Positions 54,701 through 55,829 of a stretch of 64,000 nt of DNA are shown piece by piece. Under the pieces are notes generated by a model. It saw only the letters and a list, made by a program, of their open reading frames with translations. It ran no database searches and was not told the origin of the DNA. The stretch is from Rhodanobacter sp. T12-5 (GTDB lineage: Bacteria > Pseudomonadota > Gammaproteobacteria > Xanthomonadales > Rhodanobacteraceae): the NCBI RefSeq assembly GCF_008329435.1, contig NZ_NPKN01000007.1:62001-126000 (forward strand), given 5' to 3'. A program made the position numbers and the translations under genes. Position 1 is the stretch's first letter, and every line of letters starts with the position of its first letter.

Positions 54701-55791
54701 GCGTGCGCGAGTACAAGACCGTCGTGATCGACGTGCTCGCCAACGACACGGACATCGACAGCACGGCGCTCACAGCCGACATCGTGTGTGGCCCGCGCCA
54801 CGGCTGGCTCACCCGCAACGCCGACGGCACCTTCAGCTACACCGCCGGCTGCGGCTACGTAGGTACGGATACCTTCACCTATCGCGCCAATGACGGCGAA
54901 CTCGACTCGGCACTCACCACCGTCACCATCACCGTAACCGCCAACCAGAGCCCGATGGCCCAGGACGACACCATCACCGCTCAGGAAGACACACCGGTGA
55001 AGATCGACGTGCTCGCCAACGACAGCGACGCCGATGGCGACGCGCTGGGCGCCTGCGTGGTCTGCGGCCCCGAACACGGTCGCTTGTGCCGCAACGACGA
55101 CGGCACCTGGACCTACCTGGCCGATCGCAACTGGTCGGGCACGGACACGTTCACCTACCGCGCCTACGACGACCTGGACGGCTCCAACCTGGCCAGGGTC
55201 ACGATCACCGTCGCGCCGGTGAACGACGCGCCGATCGCTCGCGATGCGACGTTCGGGGTTCGTCAGGACGGTAGCGTTTGCATCGACTTCGCTTGCCTCG
55301 TCACCGATGTCGACGGCGATGCCCTCAGCTTGTCGTTCACCAACCCGAGTAACGGCACCCTGACCCGCACGGACGATGGCCGTTATCTGTACCGGCCGGC
55401 CAACGGCTTCAGTGGCACCGACAACTTCACCTACACCGTAAGTGACGGCCAGAGGAGTACCACGGCTACGATCAAACTGGACGTAGACCGCTCGGATGAT
55501 TGCAGTAACAGTGCCAGCGTATGGGTCACGTCCGAGTGGGCAGCAACCAATCAAGCAGACGGGGGTTATCGCTACCTCGTGGTGAACCAGACGCGCGGCT
55601 CAAGCGATGACAAGAGAGACGCGGCAGTCGACGACCTGCCGAAGGTCGACTGGAGCACCCCAGTAGAGGCACCGGCATATGCGACGACCAGCACAAGCAA
55701 CCCCTGGTGGGAGGCGCTGGGAGAAGAAACCGCTTTGGGAACAATGGACCTCGCAGAGCACTGCGGATTGAGGGTCAAGAAACCGCACTGA
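18754..55791 (+). CDS. giant LEPR-XLL multidomain surface protein (about 12,345 aa)
   Basis: One open frame of 37 kb. I prefer ATG 18754 (GGGGA 7 bp upstream) over ATG 18742 or GTG 18640. There is no Sec signal; residues 1-43 are polar, then LEPRVLLSGD at 44-53, a motif known at the N-terminus of very large adhesin-like proteins. Approximate order: PPC-like repeats 56-3726; 17 CARDB-like 3733-5966; IPT-like 6072-6170; propeller-like 6936-7229; nine putative-Ig domains 7490-8453; RHS-like strand 8676-8923; dockerin-like 9035-9087; two Big_2-like 9183-9360; second propeller-like 9783-10143; helical 10243-10453; zincin motif HELGHVAGAQD at 10725-10735 with a Met-turn-like MYPYM at 10743; cadherin-like and lectin-like domains 10816-12246; polar tail. 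Size is near 1.2-1.3 MDa (estimate). Likely a secreted adhesin or matrix protein; no RTX nonapeptides seen near the C-terminus. Confidence 0.93.
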   Translation: MEQSNGNNSSRESKDAPSSSAVPPEYISTTSEHASGPAIRFEALEPRVLLSGDANPAAIAISGSLDAPGQQNHYQFTVTDTKRVVFDSLTNRDDIQWTLTGPDGQITSRRFDYTDGQNTSSTTYDLGPGTYSITVNGDDGATGTYAMRIIDADTAVDLQPDSKTTGSLLKGDETNVYRFNAVAGQKLSMSADSIVAASGSSSISWRLIDPYGRQEHAADSLSSSMDTFTAQYTGQYLMLLEGGIANTAQVDYSFTLGTVNDIDAALELGQEVDAAGNLPGQVANYHFTLDTDTSVVFDKLGGNDFYWSLSGPQGQITSSYTGWNYYDDPSGVKLAAGSYTLTIGNGSASGAYAFRLLDTSSAQALSLNSTIDSTLAYSRNTNLYKVSLQQGQRLYLAGSLPGGGYINWSLLDAYGQKIAGNSLTSSTPAFTVPQSGDYWLAMSGYNYNAAGSPLAYHFSLNQVPDVAASVALGAVTNGSVALAGQRTVYSFQLAQATQLAFDALTNRSDLLWSLRGPRGLEINQRGFNQSIQATISALPAGDYTLTVEGSNSAVGDYAFILQDLGAAPLEQLGIALSGTLDPGNGNLAYRFAAQAGDSLQLQDNTVSAGHASWRLIDPYGRDVSGTRDLAGNTAALTASVDGTYTLLIEGAIGNTAPLDFAARLNKVGHTDPAPLPDGDALPLGRVAAGVLSAWNETKIYRFSLSAETTLAFDGQTNSSTVWTLVGPRGTEVSQQYAYQNNVLKLPAGDYVLTLQGAYASWDYNGGSYAFQLVDLSTFPPLQPGQATTATRSPASSTVGYRIEATAGKPLVLNVDSQGGGYYGSTWSLIDEFGQSVSTISGDNPGTIFNITHTGTYTLLDTGNTGATGSANDTFTISEAEQSSASLSFNDVITGTLNGRQSTALYSLDVSQPTSVVFSALFGSGGIPTNVRWLLRGPQGNVTGWNNLISDNCTLLAPGHYTLVLSNLTDNPATFHFRLMDRNAASDIALGEQTSFSVPACQSQIFRFDADSGDHLYFDGGQGTNRYWRLIDPRGEVVRDGYTNYDYIDINASIGGEYLLVLSPSNWSNASTTGTFTVGRRDSVTAPLTLGEDVVGEIAEPGQSIQYSFTLTAPTKLLMNPGRQDSFRWSLTGPRGAEVSSRYFTNGVYIDTLPAGIYTLTVNSGDLSTGSFAFNLADMDAMAALPFGEPATTTAVAANEARPTFVLDVPAEGDYVIDVPSSSYYTPRWSLIDAQGYTRAGSYGTSNAIHLTQGRYALVWDSYYYDADIPATAFIPLAITTTRQALVPGTKVSGEITAPGQRFEYDFSIDAPTRAIFDSLSSRSDITWQLSGPSGQVVASTAFNQIVDNGSLDKIQLSDIGQYRLTVAPVDATVGTFAFNLLTYATAPALTLGAPQSLSLDPGNGTAIYRVEGNAGDYLSVDVSSIADGQASTWLMDANGVRVQAAVLWTAAGKMRLALPHAGSYFLVINGATDNTVPVDIAFEASVVSPRYATLALGDDVSGSTTATGIPDQWTFSTSTPSRLLVDGLAGGDQQWAVRAADGTMVSSGTLAGAAPIVLGPGVYTLEIQAEDPAALGAYGFSLRDLSDVATMTLGQATAVDVADAHAQVYRVASSIELADLALAASTAADGGAAIRVFDAQGQLVASGAASLGALAIGEGIDANVERLIVIDGGSPATYSITVNQSAATRPRVDLGANIQGTLQHAGDKAVWHLTVPHAQSLPVDLLLRDLGSTGIHWRLAAAGQDATPPWSDQSTAAYDWIPGVGDYVLTIEATSDAASYSLQSNDSSLAPLLVDGKASGSVSDRQAAIYRYDHTQPGAMHIAFAGADSAGLVWNLYTGQGQWVTSGVGAVAVDTGLLDSGVYTLAITRSATDPGTAAFDVAINALALPQMTLNDVVSGTLGSAESLAVYRLHLPLTSDLALFDAGSNGGMRYKLVAAGGQSDWSWLSNSNVGTQGNLAVQSWVAGDYYLYVQGSPGDNYALQLIDIQETPPVGDSEATGTLTGRETAIYHLDVATGYGLHIHLGDGGDGSAVGWRLLDASHTIVASADQGGDFDTDTLLAGTYTLLVTGQVSDSSDVSYTASAAAHVPPACTPGNVLSGTLDSYNRHDSYRLSVPQGATIALCDSYGESGYVQVDILHDGQVYRSYVGQQAPYLSPIVLPPGEYDIRFSSYYADQSYRFKILDFSDAQTLPAAAVTGSLAADQDPVVYTFHSDGLTPVSLGVATANANDIRWSLYDPNHNRYLTTGANGPAVRVLPSGDYTLVVCRTNKGDTPLDYTVSATPLPVSSTALVVGQSYTASLDSVNSRRSDYTFTLSQAGRLKLVSPNQTNGYIRYRIVDESGQTLLDSAMYDYSELPFTLAAGKYTLSFGDFNNSYSSGSPFTFDFRLSDANASPELPIDTSATVVLQSGSDVQILRLSGSVGDVIDLSSTSTVSTWGYWQVVDADNQVVASSNTNGGEATFQFGETGTYLLMAYANQATQLVFSATKQVPTATPAPTPVSTTTLDPGTAVTDTVAAGTSKAYTFTLASDTLVSLKGAANNYGASWELRNASGVVLSGQFDFTDVADALDAQALAAGDYQLFVSADNDLSVDFVLATQANATGIPADSASFDVPPGIYALPLVAGQDYYLSGSPNLQYALYRPDLSLDSSGSFNLYSNTGSNQGLVSADPSGSDGSFALHLHPDADGTWYLVSFNTVGSYDPSGYGQASAGAVHFTTATAITLDSPLTGTVQPGNVIAEHTLDLSADQDICFSADASARVAIHITGDNLDQLFWAGGYTSGLAQFVHLAAGSYHIEVADADDVGYYYGGGGGGYIVAPQAVSTGDTTNAISYTLSLVALDAAPLLASNAPASAELAPGQTMAWRVQGTAGQQLYVIPQDNNVDSGWTLFDSAGAVGASGNADWTVRLPAFETDGIYYLVWSRAADSTGSSTLGFRLLDASAQTPAPFQVGDLLHVDTATTDSAVYSLTLAHPTQLLLNPAHGGNDSFHWWLTGAQTDAEGDSYGPQLIELDAGTYTLTVAAATGSTEQFDLQTLDAQQAIPVEQDSSITGQVTPGSTVVYSFDALAGDTLDYDPTDVGLLGGSWTLLGPDGQFVSTGDITGAGSLTAPWAGRYLLVWRTDAGADAAPVAFGFALDRRQIEVGTYFQSYGSQNFDFTVSSPTRALLDFTQGNYSFGWNITRDGQVVASGNNWGTDPASGSPLLDLATGKYTLHLTGVSGTLRLRLLDLAGATDIQPDVPVSDNEVPGEAKVYRFDGKAGDKLTLEATGSGLVWNLYDAFGRFIKQVQTPVFPLPRDGSYYLTCDSNNYQSAAPYTLKVSLDQNMDTLVVGQATSGTLGEDGRVSYHLDLASASTLWLQPTGDTSNLRVDIYDANGTLVYAADESDPARPLVALNAGSYTVRFSHANGDAAPGNFSIFLGDASLAPELVGGAIISGSYPSTAVASLYQFDLAQAGSFAYRYIDGSYASYARWRLYSPYGKLIASGSGSQIAPPLALDAGHYLLAIDNAYSYWWATPNFRFVADTTAVSLPLNTVVSGTTPASGLRVRYALHLDADSRLVFDSLVYNNTNWQLDGPHGSVVSSSFYYDDIREIPAGDYVLSVWASQAQAYSFRVLNFSDATDVVPGTPVTVQVDPGNETQLYRLTIEAGASYFLDALTAPNSSGYTAEWSLLDPHGRTVFGDRYANAGVDLANLTVGGDYTLVVSVSNYETTPLRPFTFNLTKLSPSPAQDAGTIGTTFAPDLSVNNVSITPASDLSTGQLVDVQWVLENRGNAAASQSWNDRVIVRNTDTGAVLLDTVVPYDGIGTPLGIGTAITRHLQLRLPDGTAAAGNISITVLADSDNVLREFNAAGTGEKNNAGVLSTQVKLAPYADLTVGNVRLQPAGDFQPGQTVAVDWTVTNQGAAAVTMPWSEKLELRNLSTGRVVDTFSVRDLLDAGALESGASRDRQGSFVWPSGIDASGRFSLRIIADSLGEVPEANAQGSGESNNTITSTLTAGPDLQVKNLQITTTDVKAGGLVTISWEDWNTGTSATALGFSDHITVSRGDSGLLLLDTSLLYDPQATIDGQANGPIGAGEHRLRSFTFRLPDGLKGTGDLAITVATDQNTAGLGVLYETNLDGTAEDNNTANASLTSAAVAYADLAVSNVVSPATAMGGTQIKVSWNVKNTGQAATSNAWTDHIILSTDATIGNGDDIVIGSVRHTGALGVGEGYSQALMATLPGLPDGRYYIAIRSDANGEVLEPDTRGDSTSAAQPIVLAAAYADLGVTSVTAPATALSGESVRVTWQVSNSGNSATNLALWNDRVVLSRTGVPSSSDIILAGSVTHAGYLAVGDSYTASATLTLPRDLVGDYYILVYTNLNNVVDENGRNGNNSAYSQLLKISLSPSANLTVTDISGPTDARPGDNVSLTYVAHNLGNADVPGTWRDRIFLENSNGQRFEVANRFYTDGLAAGASALRNVSFTLPANFVEGSYTWVVTTDTDNTVYERDGEGDNLARGGTALTVARPDLAVSTVTGPSLVQSGSTIHVDWTVTNHGGLASTGWVDRIYISHNGALTQFAEVAHAGPLDKGASYTAGADLALPLAYDGEYAIVVVTDAAHALDEHSRTDDTGQQALTVQLAPHADLAVGAVQAPTSLIADPATLDVSWTVTNQGTGAGLAGQWTDNVILSTDDVLGNGDDRVLGTVLHDGALAVGDSYTGHLSTLLPPGTTGHYKLFVVADSAAVVFENGARANNVLEADHAIDVMPQPYSDLQVQSVTTQGAATSGQPLTVSWSVVNNGIGITDTAQWTDHVWLSSNPDGTGSIVNLGSADHIGQLAVGDTYSRSITVNLPNGIQGNYYLNVRTGGPFEFIYGNNDVGHSAAVPVQLAPSPDLAVQSVSLPETAQEGALVDIAWTVVNQGAANAVGPWVDTVKLVPADGNGSAVVLGNFTYDRPLSPGIAYTRTEQVRLPSRIEGLYRIEVVTNSGGNNDVYEYGTASQNNVLISSDALQVSLLSRPDLQVGNVVVPDHVAAGTSMAIQYTVTNLGSVPANGRWRDKVYLSLDGTLSGDDKLVGVYDNNSALAPTESYSNTSGTIDIPITYRGDVYLIVVADGDNAIDEYPNNGNNAKAAHFYVDPVPFSDLVTSDVVAPDQAVHGATIDVRYKVSNLGSATTRGVSADVNSWTDTVWLAKDPRRPGAYKGDVLLGSIKHTGNLAIGEDYLGDLQVTIPDGTLSGQYYVTVWSDAYDTILEDTLASNINPDDPSQVDNDNYKARAISVLGITPPDLVVTEVNAPASIDAGTTLSFSYTVQNQGDLFDGDWTDTVYVADNADLSKAKHIWTLGSYTQKRALNNGEKYTVNQTVQLAPSITGSYIIVQTDALQQVREVSNANNATSAASVVTPHPADLQVTAVQCQPQNYSGELTSISWTVTNHGEAVWPSTARWQDSVYISTDPTFIPSRATLLGLFEHDNSNGLAAGASYTTTANVRLPAGTDGRYYIYVITDSERHDPDFHRNPAEEITTGGFNSNALSFYRTSAYEGARNDNNLGGSPLDITYREADLQIGSVTIDNDAPKSGDLVTVTWTVTNQGTRATRTNAWYDGVYLSNDDSLDSSDFALIEGGYYNPGCVQQISLFDANGQPRFLLPGESYTQSATFHLPQSISGDFHIIVKADTSTVADNDEPSTIRSDLRGVSGSGPGAVLEFRDEGNNVASLALPITLATPPDLQVAQVTAPVSVIAGQKFDVDYSVLNAGGTTPGGQTSWNDLIYLSRDRFLDVNQDCYLGYLSHSGGLAAGGTYDGHFEITAPGDLEGPYYVFVITDPARAFGSGAYGKVREFGYDQNNATAAAQPMLVETPPPADLKVVDVSVPAQATVGTPVTVTYSVTNDSSNTAHGHWTDAIYLSQDNGWDIGDILLGKVNHSGDVAGGASYTGTLTANLPPLKDGSWRIVVRPDLYNEVYEGDISYGPTGLVMAPGEANNLTASASSIQTQVPQIAVASPTAITLSDGQTLLYKVSVAAGQTLRVLLDSTAASGDNELFVRYGDIPTGFAYDAAYTNAASADQQALIPSTQAGDYYILVRSRSGNAVPAILRADLLPLSITKVTPDNGGVSDDDHRWVTLDIYGSSFQAGAIVKLTRPGVYQAEPERWQVLDATHIRAVFDTRAFPLGLYDVTVVNPDGHSVTEADRYLVQRGIEDDVTIGIGGPRNLEPGDAATYTVSLQSLTNVDTPYVRFDVGAVEMGYNHYLLDGLDLPYALFGSNVGGSPFGNTANAPANTQSYGQTPGSQPRSDIPWASLDGTENTSGYNLAPGYAFDVAAHGFVGMNFRLQTYPGLTAWINGDFNTLRDALYATHPDWKAQGILDAGVSGLDNIQQGLAARFLNPDDRALEKIEALSESFEMNVVASATALTRDEFIAEQTQYALRLRDAVLADANAPSNLAVLAADATQWVNGWLASLEACGMLRPADQAPPISTNPQVVSLNATLAAGILMSKGGDSYRTQADILGFFAKVQQWYGDTAQYAGDPNAATGAIDHYETRTDSDGDEIEVPVPALANPADYDQHAGRTLQFENFRIFVGGQAELEYLRDQGLLDDKFNPLPAKGLNLAQYLQLVARQSNVGDTAISVQGPQGQAMAADGSIYVPAATPLPYSFAFSNPGTQGVGQIRIVSQLDPNLDPRSLRLGDLKIGDINIHVPADRANFQGDFDFSGSKGFILRVSAGIDVESHTATWLLQAIDPATGEVMKNLNRALLVPTTGSQPAGGFVSYTVAAAADAASGAHIATAARIFFDDTPPIDSTTVTTTLDATAPTTKVEVTSTGTDAQGAPTFDVKWTATDDASGIRYVTVYVATDGGDFKIWQRQLGLDQTHATFTGEAGHHYEFLAAATDNAGNREAAMVTNAVLPDDGSRQQVLDGLGVTPGVEQSAQVSQAPADRSYAENTLFQQATQLLPGQVASVGAGDLRNVLAPFAARGFADGFATGAADIGAMAMVQLADGSVLVSAGAERNEVFRYDVHGGHSTTPLFTLDAPVLDMAVDALGQLWVMTGNELLQVDAASGAIVRRLHGPGDQPLTHALAIQPGTGDIYVSAGDGIDVFHPDQTDPSLAWQHFSNTRVGDLAFGPDGRLWGVRWTGSDITAADPNGSTDIVSFPMSGATLGRAELEYRLAGVVDSIAFGQPGSLLDGLLFASGGLNQHVQVDGVADTTHGSSVWMIALDSRRVLQVAGGGTQGEALLTTADGRILVAQTNHVDEIAPAQAPKIIATSVPDGALVPLPLGEIAVQFDQDMWLGTNPQDASSIYDVANYSLLPDGTNAAAINPASVRWDAATHTAYLDVSGLQAGHYQLTISGSLRSSMQLAIGQDTITGFTALLNMSSQVHLSFSHTRSNQATGEVSYDVSLTNVGTDDLDGPLMLLLDPGAYFGDSITGATQGNGDQADLWVLDLTSALQALGGKLAAGATLADQTVTVVPASAFGGPGSLPELAKFDLGHGVYAVPQANLPPSLGLVLAPATDGTDGGDATVPVIDYSADTFPTTATVGQPWTAQVDALDPDGTVFHWQLVQAPAGVTLTPANGTTVGADGYYHATATLSWTPGANAPADSVIVLRVQDSRGGVALRTFHLPVAGGNHAPTLSPIGTITLNEGQSLSLPLAAGDADGDLVTLAIANLPAGASFDARTGLLSWTPGYDQAGIFHDVTVTVSDGKTTTRQQFDIIVAQAQPAPALAPIAAQILREGEAFGLQLNGQLPGGVTFADGTTVDLRYSAPLLPGGMTLNTDTGWLAWTPGYDQHGNFNVAVTLTATYTLPDGSLVTRSATRTLALNVLNANGAPVFDANVGDSWNLLEGQPLSISVFAFDPDNPGFAPKIRLAPGGQAVQQESDAPATVSYQVLGLPDGASFDPDTLEILWTPGYAQAGTYHVTVIATDDGDGTGTPAVSQVTIPIVVADTNRAPVIAPIGNAFVDKGATLDIPIDIADVDGNPIQLTFDGLPPFATYTQNPSSGDGHITGTLHFAPGDNDRGDYTITVAARDNGDGDPARVLASSVSFVVTARSASEPPVFTLPTQIVAVAGQPISLPITVSDADQDALSFSATGLPLGAQITPQTQYGRAILTWTPSTDDIGGHDIVFTVTDSGLPPQDAGYTNPANPVPNVTTHTVRIVVRAADVPPQLLGLQLNGQAVADSTDPTVPVQLTATEGTPLALDLFANDTDADLINWTATGLPPGMQLSVPAGANGNRATLSWTPGLFAAQSDNVGGASPGTYRFALTGSDGSASFVRHFEVHVTNVDQAPVILPMPLQLVNEGGTLSFTVRTFDADGDPLNASLVYDDTTPPGIAFDPTTGYFEWTPGYGVIDNASADNRDFSFTFKTTDGTLATTRIVHVRVFDSNRAPTLGVANHLAVVGQTLTLPVHFGGSASDGLTVTDPDGATQTDGLTVSVLGLPEGASYDAQAKVFVWTPGPGQVGDVVITAQVSDGHATTQQTFVVRVGADGSANAPSVLIDSVPSTPALPGQSVLVTVRASSFGAIASVIAQVRGTGLGTDTWQTVALDSSGRFHVQATQPGLIDVRVIATDTDGNTRTLDRQLRIKDPADTGAPALAWTGVLQGATLDGRPLDITSPAALQASLDELQAMGYRLQIAAAGSDQWQTLAEQSLDAATIDQQLALASLDPAAFNNGVYQLRLTAWDLAGRTSEIDARVIIDTAQKTAPAASTTDATYMLGGHAFALQRTLGSGDFGNWAIAGFDSHLTTDQSATTASGASAAWTVGARLWLTLPASLTSPQASTHLSFTLDVVGTPLDTSPAAPIVYRASFGNDQGWQLEAVDGSHLQRMGDRLYDELTGLPWTPSGYQLTAPDGTIYALDTAGKVTAVTFADGMQWLVSDTGIALVGGDASARINILRDSQGRIARIAGPTDAAGTTRTVVYRYDTAGRLVLARALGGNDFGTPYGYDTQGAPFTDVLAANLGTAASWQGSSTANTWAGTLTSGETTALGFTVRDSELASTIKVPGEQGALILAISVSLSDPNANLQIVGADVLGSTVHNGVQTWLVRVTEAGLKLIRLTGAGTATVTVSVAGDLNRDGAIDGADSAAFEQDLASTHLGADLNGDGQVDSTDRQVLYANYGWRANQSPVNAVNAPATLTHADLAVRIPLASIAQDYEGDDVFWRVLGATHGTAILSDDGQAVIFTPEAGYSGAATLTLGADDGYASSAPITLNINVSSAALTAIHVERIPAMAAGDRQQLVVTGDFADQENVVLPIDYLTVVSSDPSVVTVMAGGILHAREDGTTLVTISAHGISAYNALIVNADGEAPLAIQGNELDVFPPRINLAAAIGQRQIDVSSLDTGESLSAASTGTQYHSSNPSVVTVTPDGLLKAHAAGTAIITIIHDGLQAEIQVTVNVPAVGPVAMNAEAGAVTQDEQGDTLMVAGGSVAHDADVSLQRVDAASVGMTAPAPDFLDVISAVKVDIGGEKAGNPLQFALKVNAPIDPATGEPKVLEAGTTVYFWRLGTVTLADGSVHQTWWLADDGVIGTDGLAHTASPPYGGATVGGVYFATVSKQPVQNGGVQDVHLKGAAMDWQAYWMGAMGIGFRAALSPSLAGLLVQMTTNAAQSIVALDYTIAGTAQATVPVSDLLSTSDATFPVPGDYLQNPSAAPFITNMSYKAASQDLTITGNFGSGRLLVRLIPNGSQLVQPGVFDDGQLTPDRGLVWDEIVAGAPGSDGLAQTITIHIPDGMALSQEAIKVIRQIPVLASDGSVDHYESVGSNLVAAFTGSKGETIATSDNAIYIFKGTGQATADSSAPVETRATITKDENGNPIQPGRLGTNMVTYSQDGSLAFVASFRSREIYVIDMMTRSIVYTIPVVSGQGEISGLIAHDGWLYVSLQSDGANLSILKSSADDVGGGLMRINIDRTSPQFFEQQQGLSGLPGGNQIKGGFESIAINDNSYMAATSLSGRIDFIDLNSIDENGTVANAISVGAEIYQSPSYDNATWNVVSGKEPGQFVVTNIHAVDHGVTTIQLPLDENGRIDASQTVTTNTISTAVSLEKYGIHRDHFRENIRGASDVVIVEYNGKEYALVSDRNFWYYDPTVTGLSTLPPYQTGGKIGVIEDPFGKDGAPVYLGATSAMAGASIKDLTIGADGLLYAKVWNYEPDYDMFAASYFSLYTWDAAALVQAAINARGQWDYWRGKNIDPLSRPIDRFYDGTSAGIGTMMPVVTPSQYKGTSDTESFYALWTVAGYNPSGLPVELASAEGRVPVYDIQYTPLAPVVKPLDLLSEMSPMGAVLWSVLDTKYDSGLATEFHENIEKMSTEGWTLDKVHHENAKKIGESMVDALLDSAVETATAGALAASGKFMELESLVQIRFEKRLVVATNEWIVARKISIAVDLPHYVQDMEKIKGISERIAKAAVALYHYGIDDNYNITDPENWKDIISIFSPDAGKWFELADSALGAYFNPAYAKLKEELGHVLDAVLHKSPGEAIQYFLHLGDDKPGEGSGTEITHAGTTVAPQDYRIPPVEPGTDVKNGQGDVLFTAPAQASMDASQAITWYANQVSRLRDMTAGLPTSDMRAQQAVQLMGMLNQATANAIGDPVEQMFFKFNFPMYSLEDLTLQFQGQYSGSKLYDAIQGNIVSAVQSKASTLTNGGEIAVPLPDAAIMAGPGTQQQLSLGDVNALLPAAISYWTNLGVPESVFKDVTVSIADLEDLLVGKTDGNSITLDTTGAGWGWYTGAPGAGAFDPVDGSSSHFVAKESGAAYGKMDLLTVLIHELGHVAGAQDVMRSSDCMYPYMTPGDRRLPTSLDKTTESAGSQLMTQSVTTQPADSGAHALASTQADEMRSLALRAPEFMVARADAQNGPADGLVNSGFNGTDGWKVDGKAVTGNGSVVLDEIAGGQTRINQIFTVGPNDQFLRFTVDSASLVNSGNLPEDAFEVALLDANTGASLLGSIGLSHTDSFLNLQGDGQAFLSSAVRVVANADGSRTYVVDLRGIAAGTAVNLSFDLLGFGEARSQVTIRDLHIGVPETYDDTAQTAEDTPLTVAALANDIAADQPGFLPVVVDGPAHGQVTINPDGTFAYTPDADYFGPDRFTYKLSDGQIDSNVSSVDITVTPVNDAPVASDLAPATLEDTPQIIDLLAQAHDVDSTTLTPRIVDGPVHGQLVVNTDGTYSYTPGANFNGADSFSYVVNDGELDSAVATVQISVTSVNDAPMGASATVTTLEDTAYVFQASDFGFADASDAPANAFAAVVVGDLPSLGSLTLNGQAIVAGQRITVADITAGLLQFFPATNTSGDAYASFTFQVQDDGGTANGGVDTDLIARTLTINVTSVNDAPTGTNTTVTTLEDTSYVFQASDFGFADGNDTPANAFAAVVIGDLPLVGSVLLDGQAVIAGQRITVADITAGLLRFVPSANANGKAYASFTFQVQDDGGTANGGVDTDPTARAFTIDVTSVNDAPTGASTAVTTLEDTPYAFQVSDFGFADADDAPANAFSAIIVGDLPLAGSLTLDGQAVTAGQRINAADITAGLLQFLAAPNANGDAYASFTFRVQDDGGTTHGGLDTDPTAKTLTINVTPVNDAPVAAASTQVTGVEDTPYVFAWSDFPVSDIDSSALSIVLASLPTDGTLQVYDGAAWVAATRGQTLTSADIDAGHLRFVPAANASGMAGFGGDGTGNLQSHYARFDYRASDGELLSELASVLVDITPVADAPTLSLTERPGATQEVFRTDWEDVDDRSPTSTLMHGDSLDGWNLVKQPDHTWGGWNGFEVWSEGDRMDGPHGRPVEVHAATDGGHNWLELNDAQGLGNQTIGIERQVDTMAGATYTLSFDYAGRIGYSADYTAIGIYVDGVEIAHYAGTSPDDSLAWQALSFSFVGTGGPQTLSIVTEATKRDANGRGAMLDNLVLTQALPANTGLEDTAIPLSAIQAALADTDGSEALRLTVGALPVGATLSDGTHSFTAAAGATSADISSWTLDALTLLPPANFNGTFDLTVEATAIETANGDVARTVAALTVTVLPVDDAPVAQADNVSVREYKTVVIDVLANDTDIDSTALTADIVCGPRHGWLTRNADGTFSYTAGCGYVGTDTFTYRANDGELDSALTTVTITVTANQSPMAQDDTITAQEDTPVKIDVLANDSDADGDALGACVVCGPEHGRLCRNDDGTWTYLADRNWSGTDTFTYRAYDDLDGSNLARVTITVAPVNDAPIARDATFGVRQDGSVCIDFACLVTDVDGDALSLSFTNPSNGTLTRTDDGRYLYRPANGFSGTDNFTYTVSDGQRSTTATIKLDVDRSDDCSNSASVWVTSEWAATNQADGGYRYLVVNQTRGSSDDKRDAAVDDLPKVDWSTPVEAPAYATTSTSNPWWEALGEETALGTMDLAEHCGLRVKKPH
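18920..29930 (+). repeat. block of about 30 PPC-like beta-sandwich repeats inside the giant gene
   Basis: Units of roughly 105-125 residues alternate between two types. One has W-S-L-x-G-P-x-G then L-A-x-G-x-Y-T-L-T-V and Y-x-F-x-L-x-D. The other has W-R-L-I-D-P-Y-G then G-x-Y-x-L-x-V-E-G. The spacing and strand pattern resemble pre-peptidase C-terminal (PPC) domains. DNA identity between units is low, so the expansion looks old. Confidence 0.75.
29950..36650 (+). repeat. 17 tandem CARDB-like repeats inside the giant gene
   Basis: Seventeen units each open with a D-L-x-V-x-x-V pattern followed by V-x-W-T-V-x-N, as in ADLAVSNVVSPATAMGG and PDLQVGNVVVPDHVAAG. Each runs on average about 390 bp and ends in E-x-x-x-x-N-N. 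This matches CARDB cell-adhesion-related domains. Starts lie near 29955, 30355, 30735, 31160, 31530, 31905, 32260, 32610, 32990, 33355, 33730, 34100, 34530, 34890, 35355, 35848 and 36253. Confidence 0.85.
41220..44110 (+). repeat. nine putative-Ig (He_PIG-like) repeats inside the giant gene
   Basis: Nine units carry a variant of the F-D-x-x-T-G-x-L-x-W-T-P-G motif, for example LSWTPGYDQAGIFHDVTVTV and ILWTPGYAQAGTYHVTVIAT. Most begin with N-x-A-P and a P-I/L-x-x-x-x-V-x-E-G strand. This is the cadherin/dystroglycan-like putative Ig fold common in secreted bacterial proteins. The block is noticeably more GC-rich than the region after 46.3 kb. Confidence 0.82.
52252..53358 (+). repeat. three tandem 369-bp cadherin-like units in the giant gene
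   Basis: Units 52252-52620, 52621-52989 and 52990-53358 have an exact 369-bp (123-residue) period and high similarity at DNA and protein level. Shared landmarks are TTLEDT, SDFGFAD, ANAFAA or ANAFSA, DITAGLLQF or DITAGLLRF, and YASFTFQVQDDGGT or YASFTFRVQDDGGT. A fourth unit beginning at 53359 (GVEDTPYVFAWSDF) has diverged. This is the most recent duplication seen in the gene. Confidence 0.9.
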
Positions 55792-55796
55792 TCCTG

Positions 55797-55829
55797 GAGG
55801 TGTGGCGCGATGGATGCGCGCCACACCTC
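55797..55829 (+). terminator. strong hairpin directly after the giant gene
   Basis: A perfect 13-bp stem (55797-55809 with 55817-55829) with a 7-nt loop starts 5 bp after the stop codon. No T-run follows, so it may stabilise the 3' end or act with Rho. It is the only clear signal before the next gene. Confidence 0.65.

Noticed and set aside
54900..55791. RTX calcium-binding repeats as a C-terminal type I secretion signal
   Set aside because: Gly and Asp are frequent, but no GGxGxDxxx series occurs; the region fits cadherin-like units and a polar tail.
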